NCBI GenBank assembly: GCA_937876995.1
Contig: CALEFD010000043.1
Span: forward strand, 1-40,534
Direction: 5' to 3'
Length of the DNA stretch: 40,534 bases
DNA from: an uncultured Bacteroidales bacterium
Lineage (GTDB): Bacteria; Bacteroidota; Bacteroidia; Bacteroidales; Bacteroidaceae
Shown here: positions 1-5,849 of the stretch, piece after piece
Layout: each line of letters starts with the position of its first letter
Numbering within the stretch: the stretch's first letter is position 1
Notes under the pieces: model-generated
The model's input: only the letters and a program-made list of their open reading frames with translations
The model's database searches: none
What the model was told of the DNA's origin: nothing
Translations under genes and position numbers: made by a program

Positions 1-2
1 AT

Positions 3-65
3 AACCCTATCATCTTCCTATTCACATTCAAAGACGATATTAGTAAATACGTAATTGAAGAATAA
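3..65 (+). CDS. C-terminal end of an unidentified protein (partial)
   Basis: An open frame enters from the left edge and ends at TAA 63-65. It gives about 20 residues ending DDISKYVIEE. The strong hairpin at 103-146 follows at once and would terminate it, which supports a real gene end. The visible tail is too short to identify a family, and the frame could be chance. Confidence 0.35.
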   Translation, partial: NPIIFLFTFKDDISKYVIEE

Positions 66-102
66 CAAAGTAAAATCATCTTAGATAGTCATAAAAAACA
101 AC

Positions 103-146
103 ATTGCGCTTTTGCATAGTCCAGAGACTTGAAGCAGAAGCGCAAT
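103..146. terminator. Bidirectional intrinsic terminator
   Basis: The arms ATTGCGCTTTTGC (103-115) and GCAGAAGCGCAAT (134-146) form a nearly perfect stem. Read on the minus strand it is followed by TTGTTTTTTAT, which suits termination of the 44-codon gene at 167-301. Read on the plus strand it is followed by ATTTTGTT, which suits the gene ending at 65. Confidence 0.7.
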
Positions 147-166
147 ATTTTGTTAAACCTTGGTGA

Positions 167-301
167 TTAAATCACTTTTTCTTCAGAATCTTTCTTATCC
201 TGATCAAATTTTACATTTGTCTGATGAAACTTGAATTTTCTTTCAGGTTTCGGCAACTGATTTGTATGTCTTAACCAAGTGTACATCATAACTCTTAGCA
301 T
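167..301 (-). CDS. Small protein of 44 aa, unknown function
   Basis: The minus strand reads ATG at 299-301 to TAA at 167-169. The product is short and charged: an aromatic N-terminus (MMYTWLRHTNQLP) followed by a Lys/Glu/Asp-rich tail ending DKKDSEEKVI. No signal peptide or membrane helix is visible. The case for a real gene is contextual. A well-formed Bacteroidetes promoter (TTTG 352-355, 19 bp, TATCTTCG 325-332) puts the transcript start about 20 nt upstream of the ATG. The hairpin with T-run at 103-146 follows the stop. In-frame ATGs at codons 5 and 6 are alternative starts. I do not recognise the family. It diverges from nnrD, with the two promoters about 60 bp apart. Confidence 0.6.
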   Translation of the reverse strand: MLRVMMYTWLRHTNQLPKPERKFKFHQTNVKFDQDKKDSEEKVI

Positions 302-324
302 TAAAAGGTTTTGTAATAGTGCAA

Positions 325-355
325 CGAAGATAGCGATTAATTTTACATTATCAAA
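325..355 (-). promoter_or_regulatory. Promoter of the 44-aa gene
   Basis: On the minus strand, -33 TTTG (CAAA at 352-355) is separated by 19 bp from -7 TATCTTCG (CGAAGATA at 325-332). The spacing matches the Bacteroidetes housekeeping consensus and predicts a start near 321. Confidence 0.65.
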
Positions 356-392
356 TATTCTAATAAAAAAAGTAGTTTATTTCCTTTATAAA

Positions 393-422
393 TTTGAATA
401 TTCAGTAAAAGTATTACCTTCG
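393..422 (+). promoter_or_regulatory. Promoter of nnrD, nearly leaderless
   Basis: TTTG at 393-396 and TACCTTCG at 415-422 are 18 bp apart. The predicted transcript start, about 4 nt after the -7 box, falls on or next to the ATG at 427. The mRNA is therefore either leaderless or translated from the in-frame ATG at 454. Confidence 0.6.
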
Positions 423-426
423 TGCT

Positions 427-1323
427 ATGAAAAAAGAGTACAGTTTATCGGAAATGGGATTGCCTGAAGGTTCATTATCAGGGTATAGATTCGTATATGC
501 AGAAGATATTCCGCTGATGCTGAAGAAACGCGATACATTTGCACACAAAGGCAGTATGGGGCGTGCAAGAATTATAGCCGGTTCATACGGAATGATGGGA
601 GCTGCTATCATCTGCAACAAAGCCTGTATCAACTACGGAGTTGGCTTGCTGACAGCCATAGTACCCAAATGCGGTTACAACATCATACAGACATCTGTTC
701 CTGAAGCTATGTGTATAACATCTACAGAAGACAAACATATAATTTGGAACGAAAAGATATATAGCGACCAAACCAATACTGTCGCTATAGGTCCTGGAAT
801 AGGCAGACTACCTGATACAGAATATTTAGTAAAAGAGGTCTTGAAATCTTACAGCGGCAAAAGTATAGTGATTGATGCAGATGGATTGTATCATCTGGCT
901 TCACTGCTAAAACAAGGCTTTGCACTACCGGAGCACTGTATTCTTACTCCACACGAAGCTGAATTTGACAGACTGACTCACGCTCACAACAGCAGAATTG
1001 AGCGCATACATACCGCAGTAGGTTTCGCAAAGGAATATAACACCACTATAGTGCTAAAAGGTGCATTCACAGCTATCGTTCAGCCTAACGGAGAAATCAC
1101 CTTTAACACAACGGGAAATCCGGGAATGGCTACAGGCGGAATGGGCGATATGCTAACCGGCATTATCACTGCATTATTAGCACAGGGATATAGCTGTTCA
1201 GAATCAGCAATTTTAGGTGTATGCATGCACGGCTACGCCGGTGACAAAGCCAAAGAACTATACGGCGAAATAGGCGTCACCCCTACCCGCATGCTAAACC
1301 TCCCACTCCCATTCGTTAAATAA
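427..1323 (+). CDS. nnrD: ADP-dependent (S)-NAD(P)H-hydrate dehydratase, stand-alone
   Basis: This is the CARKD/YjeF C-terminal type of dehydratase, which repairs hydrated NAD(P)H using ADP. Diagnostic segments are FAHKGSMGRARIIAGS near residue 38, GPGIG near 122, the LTPHEAEF block, KGAFTAI, and NTTGNPGMATGGMGDMLTG near 228-246, which holds the catalytic Asp of the ribokinase-like fold. At 298 aa it covers only the dehydratase half. Related Bacteroides proteins are usually fusions of about 500 aa with an N-terminal epimerase domain. This one begins in what would be the inter-domain linker, and no epimerase is nearby. ATG 427 is used here; ATG 454 (MGLPEGSL) is possible. The stop codon abuts the 62-bp repeat at 1323. 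Confidence 0.9.
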   Translation: MKKEYSLSEMGLPEGSLSGYRFVYAEDIPLMLKKRDTFAHKGSMGRARIIAGSYGMMGAAIICNKACINYGVGLLTAIVPKCGYNIIQTSVPEAMCITSTEDKHIIWNEKIYSDQTNTVAIGPGIGRLPDTEYLVKEVLKSYSGKSIVIDADGLYHLASLLKQGFALPEHCILTPHEAEFDRLTHAHNSRIERIHTAVGFAKEYNTTIVLKGAFTAIVQPNGEITFNTTGNPGMATGGMGDMLTGIITALLAQGYSCSESAILGVCMHGYAGDKAKELYGEIGVTPTRMLNLPLPFVK

Positions 1324-1384
1324 TCATTTCTTATGTCTTTCTGCTCTAATTAGTTTAATTTCTCCATCTATTTCATCCATAGTT
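1323..1384. repeat. 62-bp direct repeat, left copy (antitoxin 3' end remnant)
   Basis: Identical at every base to 1978-2039. Read on the minus strand it contains the last 19 codons and TGA stop of the antitoxin and the ATG of the toxin, then runs into the nnrD stop codon. It is a detached fragment of the toxin-antitoxin junction. Confidence 0.95.
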
Positions 1385-1397
1385 TTTTAGATAATCA

Positions 1398-1428
1398 TTT
1401 GCTATTTTCCAAATAATCACCACCTTCG
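1398..1428 (+). promoter_or_regulatory. Orphan promoter-like site
   Basis: TTTG at 1398-1401, exactly 19 bp, then CACCTTCG at 1421-1428, one base from the TAnnTTCG form used elsewhere in this window. No open frame follows on the plus strand. The intrinsic terminator at 1446-1484 comes about 15-50 nt after the predicted start. Confidence 0.45.
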
Positions 1429-1432
1429 CAAC

Positions 1433-1485
1433 ATTAGTTCCTGCCAAGCCTCTTAACAATACTCAAATAGGTGGGGCTTTTTTTA
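1433..1485 (+). ncRNA. Candidate ~50-nt small RNA (promoter-terminator unit)
   Basis: The orphan promoter at 1398-1428 predicts a start near 1433, and the terminator hairpin at 1446-1479 with its T-run ends near 1485. The short transcript has no coding capacity. It could be a small RNA, an antisense or decoy for the adjacent toxin-antitoxin transcript, or a leader left from a lost gene. The evidence is geometry only. Confidence 0.25.
1446..1484 (+). terminator. Intrinsic terminator
   Basis: AAGCCTC (1446-1452) pairs with GGGGCTT (1473-1479) with one wobble and a 20-nt loop, followed by a run of seven T (1478-1484). It would end the candidate small RNA and any nnrD read-through. Confidence 0.55.
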
Positions 1486-1565
1486 TAAATATAATACTAT
1501 AAAAGAGTTTACAAAGAGTTATTTTTCCCCTTAAGACCTTATTATAGTAAGCATCTCTGCACTTA

Positions 1566-1982
1566 CTACAATATATATCCCATCTGTTCAAGAATCTGAA
1601 TCATTTCAGATGGTGTTACTACTATTGATCTTCTTGGAAAATGTTTTAAATTTCCTGTAACTAAAAAAGCGTCTTCTTTAGATAGTGCAACTTCATAAAA
1701 CACAGCATCATCTAGATCTATAAAATCTTCTGAAGAATTAATTCTTTCAGATTCCAATCCAATCACCTTTACTAAATTTACTATAGCAGATACCTTTTCT
1801 ATTGGTAATTTAAATTTAGGGCGTTTTAGAACATCAATATATTCGTCTATAATTTCTGAAGAATACAAGGGACAAATATATCTATCAATAATTGCATCCA
1901 GTATTTTTACAGTAGGTGAAGTTGGTGTGTTTGATAGTAATGCCGATACTATCACATTGGTATCAATAACTGCGTATATCAT
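1566..1982 (-). CDS. PIN-domain toxin of a type II toxin-antitoxin pair
   Basis: The 138-aa protein fits the COG1569-type putative toxin family with a PIN ribonuclease fold. It begins MIYAVIDTNVIVSALL, with the first metal-binding Asp at residue 7. Acidic residues follow at E43/E47, at the DLDD block (89-92), and next to the typical LVTGNLKHFP segment near 108-116. Such toxins cleave RNA. The ATG overlaps the antitoxin stop (ATGA), so the two are translationally coupled from one promoter upstream of the antitoxin. The gene is unusual in lying wholly between the 62-bp direct repeats. Confidence 0.85.
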   Translation of the reverse strand: MIYAVIDTNVIVSALLSNTPTSPTVKILDAIIDRYICPLYSSEIIDEYIDVLKRPKFKLPIEKVSAIVNLVKVIGLESERINSSEDFIDLDDAVFYEVALSKEDAFLVTGNLKHFPRRSIVVTPSEMIQILEQMGYIL

Positions 1983-2039
1983 TTCTTATGTCTTTCTGCT
2001 CTAATTAGTTTAATTTCTCCATCTATTTCATCCATAGTT
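1978..2039. repeat. 62-bp direct repeat, right copy (intact antitoxin/toxin junction)
   Basis: Identical to 1323-1384. This copy is the functional one: it holds the antitoxin C-terminal codons and stop and the toxin start codon. The repeats are offset by 655 bp. Confidence 0.95.
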
Positions 2040-2281
2040 AAATTTGGGAGTTGGCCATCCTTTGCCAATTTCCTTATTTCACTTAAAGCCTCTATACCTC
2101 TGTTAATAGATTCGGCGTCATCGTTAGCTCTAATCTCAAACGGAATACCGCGGCGTTGAACTACCGCTTTAGCAAAAACATTCATTGCAGTATTAGCACT
2201 CATTCCAAATTGAGCACATAAAGAATCAAATGTTTTTTTCAATTCCGAATCCATTCTAACTGTCATTGATACTTGTGCCAT
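1979..2281 (-). CDS. RelB/DinJ-type antitoxin
   Basis: The 100-aa protein starts MAQVSMTVRMDSELKKTFD and continues through FGMSANTAMNVFAKAVVQ and RGIPFEI. This is the ribbon-helix-helix DNA-binding N-terminus of RelB/DinJ antitoxins. The acidic and basic tail from about residue 60 would wrap the toxin. The frame extends 21 codons further upstream, but the promoter at 2310-2340 would start transcription near 2306, inside that extension, so MAQV is the likely start. As in other type II systems it probably represses its own promoter. DinJ relatives usually pair with RelE-fold YafQ toxins; here the partner is a PIN protein. Confidence 0.85.
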   Translation of the reverse strand: MAQVSMTVRMDSELKKTFDSLCAQFGMSANTAMNVFAKAVVQRRGIPFEIRANDDAESINRGIEALSEIRKLAKDGQLPNLTMDEIDGEIKLIRAERHKK

Positions 2282-2309
2282 AAATAATACTCTTAGATTA
2301 AAAACAGCG

Positions 2310-2340
2310 CAAATATACATCATTATTACATCAATTACAA
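2310..2340 (-). promoter_or_regulatory. Promoter of the toxin-antitoxin operon
   Basis: On the minus strand, TTG (CAA at 2338-2340), 20 bp, then TATATTTG (CAAATATA at 2310-2317), a full match to TAnnTTTG. It predicts a leader of about 25 nt before the MAQV start. Confidence 0.6.
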
Positions 2341-2487
2341 TCATTATGCTATATATTTACACCATTTCAATTATACAATAAGATATCATAAAAGCATTCT
2401 CGTTATCATTGAAGTATCGTAACCGCCGCTACGGTAAATTAACGGGAATCGCGCTTATGTTATTCTAGGGGAGATATAAATATAGTA

Positions 2488-2522
2488 ATGAGCCGAACCA
2501 ACTTTTGATTGATTCGGCCCAT
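2488..2522 (-). terminator. Probable terminator of the protease-scaffold operon
   Basis: GCCGAA (2492-2497) pairs with TTCGGC (2513-2518), extended by ATG/CAT across one mismatch, 22 bp after the scaffold gene stop. The following minus-strand sequence is AT-rich but lacks a long T-run. Confidence 0.45.
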
Positions 2523-2544
2523 TTACTGTTTGATAATAAAATAA

Positions 2545-5500
2545 TTACTGAATCAGAATCTTTGAACCATTTATAATATATAATCCACGTTCCAGGATTC
2601 TCTTTGCATCATCTATGGTGACTTTTTGCAACAAAAGTTTTCCATTTATGGAATAGACATTCACAAAGCTATTGTCGTACAAATGCTCTATACTATCTAC
2701 TACAAAGTTACCGGTTATTACCACATCTTCTGCTGGCATGGTTGCTGGGATTTCACTCCAACCACTGAAGGTGTAACCTTCCTTTGTTGGCTCAGCAAGT
2801 TCAGTGAGTTCTTTTCCAAACTCTACCAGTTCACTGTGATACTCTTCACCATCAACCATATAGGTTAGCTTGTAGCTGTTTATAGTAAACGAACCCTCTA
2901 CAGTTACATTTTCTGACGGCATGGTTGCTGGAATTTTACTCCAACCACTAAAAGTATAACCTTCCTTTGTTGGCTCAGCTAGTACGGTGAGTTCTTTTCC
3001 AAACTCTACCAATTCACTGTGATACTCTTCACCATCTAAAATGTAAGTTATGGTGTAGCTGTTGGTAGAGAAGCTACCGGTTACAACAACATCCTTTGCA
3101 GGCATGGTTTTTGGTAAGCCAACCCAACCGCTAAAGGTACTACCCTCCTTGGTCGGTTCTGCAAGGGAGGTAAGTGCGCTGCCGTACTCAACAAGTTCAC
3201 TATGGTGTTCTTCACCATCAACAACATAAGTCAGCTTGTAGCTATTTACTGTAAAGGTACCCTCTATAGTTACATTCTCTGCAGGCATAGTTGCAGGAAC
3301 TTCACTCCAACCACTGAAGGTGTAGCCCTCTTTGGTTGGTGTTTCCAGAGCAGTAAGTTCTTTTCCGTATTCAATCAGTTCAGTGTGGAACTCTTCACCA
3401 TCTACCTTGTATGTCAGAGTGTAGCTATTGGTAGAGAAGCTACCGGTTACAACAACATCCTTTGCAGGCATGGTCTTTGGCAAGCCTACCCAACCGCTAA
3501 AGGTATTACCCTCTTTTACAGGAGCATCTATTGCAGCAAGTTCTGTACCATACTCTACTTGTTCGCTGTGATGTTCTTCTCCATCAACAACATAAGTCAG
3601 CTTGTAGCTATTTACTGTAAAGGTACCCTCTACAGTTACATTACTTGCTGGCATGGTTGTTGGGATTTCACTCCAACCACTGAAGGTGTAACCTTCTCTT
3701 ACAGGAGCATCTATGGCTGTAAGTTCTGTGCCATACGCTACTGTTTCAGAATAAAATTCTTCACCATCAACCATATACACTACAGAATAGTTATTTGGAG
3801 TGTATGAACCAATCACTACAAGATCATTGTTTGGCATAGTTGCTGGAAAATTGGTCCAGGTAAAAGTATAACCGACTATGTCCTCCGTTTTAGGAGCTAC
3901 AATCTCTGTTCCAGCCTTAACAAACTGTTCGCTGATAACATTGTTTTCTACTTCAAACTTCAGAGAGAAATTATTAAAAGCTGCCAAAGCATTGACTACA
4001 CCATCAGAAACATAGTTTGAACCATTTGCATCACTAAGAACAATGTCAGTTACTCTGAGTTCTGTATCACGATAAGTTACCCCATCGGCAGCAGAATAAT
4101 CTAATGTAAATAGCGAACCACTATTACCTGATATAGGATTATTCGCCATTGAATAGATAAGAATCTGATACGTTCCGTTACCCACATCTGTTACCAGATA
4201 AGAATGATTCTTCAGACGATCTGTAGCCGTTAATTTTGCAGTAGATGTAGTCATTCCTGATAACCAGGAAACATTCATCTGTACAGCTACTATATCAGTA
4301 TAATTATCTAAGCCAAAAGTAAATTGATAACCGGTTAATGTATTATCGCCATTTACAGTAATCCTGTTTGGTTCATATATTTTTCCCTCTAATGCAACAG
4401 AGTACATACGATTAACAGGATCGTTAGTATAAATTTGCATTGTAGTCCGATGTTCACCTTCTTTGGCAGGAGTATATGAGACTGTCAAATTTTGTCGTTG
4501 ACGTGGTCCTATTGTAATTGGCAGATCTCCCTCAACCGCATATCCTTCTGCAAGAAAAGCAACATTGCTAATAACCAAATCAACAGAGCTACTATTATAT
4601 ATGGAATAGGTGGCGGTTACCTTTTCTGTTATGGGACTTTCTCCAAAAGACAAAGAATTATTTCCACTAAACGATGGGCTCTGAATTACCACATATTCTC
4701 CAGAAGTTGCTGAAACCATATTCTCCATGCCAACATTACTCAATGTAACATCTCCTGGATTTATATAGTACCAACCACTTTGACCATCCAGTCTAACTTT
4801 AAAAGTCATTAGTTCGCCATCGCCTTCAGGAATTGTACCATTTGATGACGAATATAACAACAGTGTCAGAGTTCTACCTTGAACAGAAGCAGAGACTTTA
4901 TGGTTTGTACCATTGCACATACTTCCGGCCTTTGCACTACCCTCTACATAAACAAGTTCCTCTGGAAGTTGGAAACTGCACTGTGCAGCTGCAATAGGTT
5001 CCATATTGTTCATTTTCAGAACAACTATTACTTCCTGATCCGATATACCTTCAGCATGTTGAACATGCAGTTCATTTACAGAAAAAGGTTGCGCTTTAAC
5101 TGTAGCCTTACCTGCCCTGCTATTTATTGCATTAGAACTGATATTAACAATACTTGATATTGTTCCACGTTTTAGTGGAGAATAGGTAAGCACAATATTC
5201 TGAGTATTGCCTGGCTCTATTGTAACATTTTTCGGCGATGCAGATAAATCTGAGTTATCAAATGTAAAGCCTGTTATCTCCAAAGGTTCATTTCCGCTAT
5301 TACGTATTGTCAATGATTGTGTATAACTACTGCGTATTGGAACTTCACCATAATCTATGACAGGTGTTATAACCTCTATTTTCGGCGTTAGAATAGTAAC
5401 TGCACCTGAATTGGCATTGGAACTGATTGCATTTCCACTTTTATCACTTATAACCACTTCTGGAACAAGTTGATATTTTGCAGGTTCCTTACCTAACTTT

Positions 5501-5841
5501 ACTTTAAAACTGCAAATTTCACCTTCAGCACCTTTCAAAGAGGCCAAAGCGATACTATATATGCAGACATTTAGTTTTCCATCCTGTTCCGCAGCTGTTA
5601 TCTGATGGCCATTTGAGCGTTCTGAATTAAGGGTTACCGATCCATCCACATAATCCAGATTATCGCCAAGTGGAATCAATATTTCTATAGCTGTAATCTC
5701 ATCGCTATTGGTGAGTTTTACAGCTATTTCCACCTCATCATCAGGGTGGCCCTGACCAGAAGTTATGGAAACCACATTGTCTGCTATGGCAGTGAGGCAT
5801 AAGCTCACCGCCATTAGACATGTTAATAGATATCGTTTCAT
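2545..5841 (-). CDS. Secreted scaffold-like protein: three cohesin-like, two ASH, seven InlB-type repeats
   Basis: The start is taken at MKRYLLTCLM (5839-5841), which begins a signal peptide; an upstream TTG start is less likely. In 1098 residues the visible order is: signal peptide 1-20; cohesin-like 21-155; ASH/choice-of-anchor-type Ig 156-250; cohesin-like 252-388; second ASH 389-490; cohesin-like 491-620; seven 61-residue InlB/Listeria-Bacteroides-type repeats 622-1048, the first degenerate; and a tail with VYSINGKLLLQ and GLYIINGSKILIQ resembling T9SS type A sorting domains. Each cohesin-like module ends in a V(T)LSD/ISD-x-x-G strand. The gene starts 8 bp after the protease stop, so both are on one transcript. 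The likely role is a surface or extracellular scaffold for dockerin-bearing partners; binding is inferred, not shown. Confidence 0.75.
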   Translation of the reverse strand: MKRYLLTCLMAVSLCLTAIADNVVSITSGQGHPDDEVEIAVKLTNSDEITAIEILIPLGDNLDYVDGSVTLNSERSNGHQITAAEQDGKLNVCIYSIALASLKGAEGEICSFKVKLGKEPAKYQLVPEVVISDKSGNAISSNANSGAVTILTPKIEVITPVIDYGEVPIRSSYTQSLTIRNSGNEPLEITGFTFDNSDLSASPKNVTIEPGNTQNIVLTYSPLKRGTISSIVNISSNAINSRAGKATVKAQPFSVNELHVQHAEGISDQEVIVVLKMNNMEPIAAAQCSFQLPEELVYVEGSAKAGSMCNGTNHKVSASVQGRTLTLLLYSSSNGTIPEGDGELMTFKVRLDGQSGWYYINPGDVTLSNVGMENMVSATSGEYVVIQSPSFSGNNSLSFGESPITEKVTATYSIYNSSSVDLVISNVAFLAEGYAVEGDLPITIGPRQRQNLTVSYTPAKEGEHRTTMQIYTNDPVNRMYSVALEGKIYEPNRITVNGDNTLTGYQFTFGLDNYTDIVAVQMNVSWLSGMTTSTAKLTATDRLKNHSYLVTDVGNGTYQILIYSMANNPISGNSGSLFTLDYSAADGVTYRDTELRVTDIVLSDANGSNYVSDGVVNALAAFNNFSLKFEVENNVISEQFVKAGTEIVAPKTEDIVGYTFTWTNFPATMPNNDLVVIGSYTPNNYSVVYMVDGEEFYSETVAYGTELTAIDAPVREGYTFSGWSEIPTTMPASNVTVEGTFTVNSYKLTYVVDGEEHHSEQVEYGTELAAIDAPVKEGNTFSGWVGLPKTMPAKDVVVTGSFSTNSYTLTYKVDGEEFHTELIEYGKELTALETPTKEGYTFSGWSEVPATMPAENVTIEGTFTVNSYKLTYVVDGEEHHSELVEYGSALTSLAEPTKEGSTFSGWVGLPKTMPAKDVVVTGSFSTNSYTITYILDGEEYHSELVEFGKELTVLAEPTKEGYTFSGWSKIPATMPSENVTVEGSFTINSYKLTYMVDGEEYHSELVEFGKELTELAEPTKEGYTFSGWSEIPATMPAEDVVITGNFVVDSIEHLYDNSFVNVYSINGKLLLQKVTIDDAKRILERGLYIINGSKILIQ
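2698..3978 (-). repeat. Seven in-frame 183-bp repeats with a 366-bp higher-order period
   Basis: Units of 61 codons lie at 2698-2880, 2881-3063, 3064-3246, 3247-3429, 3430-3612, 3613-3795 and a degenerate 3796-3978. Each holds a DGEE-x-x-x-E block, GKEL/GTEL, EGYTFSGW and a TMPA segment. Two types alternate through much of the array: FSGWSEIP...EGTF and FSGWVGLP...TGSF. The units at 3064-3246 and 3430-3612 are close to identical in DNA, which points to duplication of two-unit blocks. Confidence 0.9.
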
Positions 5842-5849
5842 AATTGCAA

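Noticed and set aside
1323..2039. Insertion sequence flanked by target duplications
   Set aside because: No transposase and no terminal inverted repeats; 62 bp is much longer than usual target duplications and one copy is a coding-gene fragment.
2345..2487. Possible small gene or RNA between the antitoxin promoter and the scaffold terminator
   Set aside because: No open frame above about 20 codons with a promoter; only an ACCG/CGGT short palindrome, within chance expectation.
2698..3978. CRISPR-like repeat array
   Set aside because: The units are contiguous, 183 bp long, in frame and coding; there are no spacers and no cas genes.
2626..5157. Open frames on the plus strand inside the scaffold gene
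   Set aside because: They mirror the repeat structure of the minus-strand gene and have no promoter or family resemblance.
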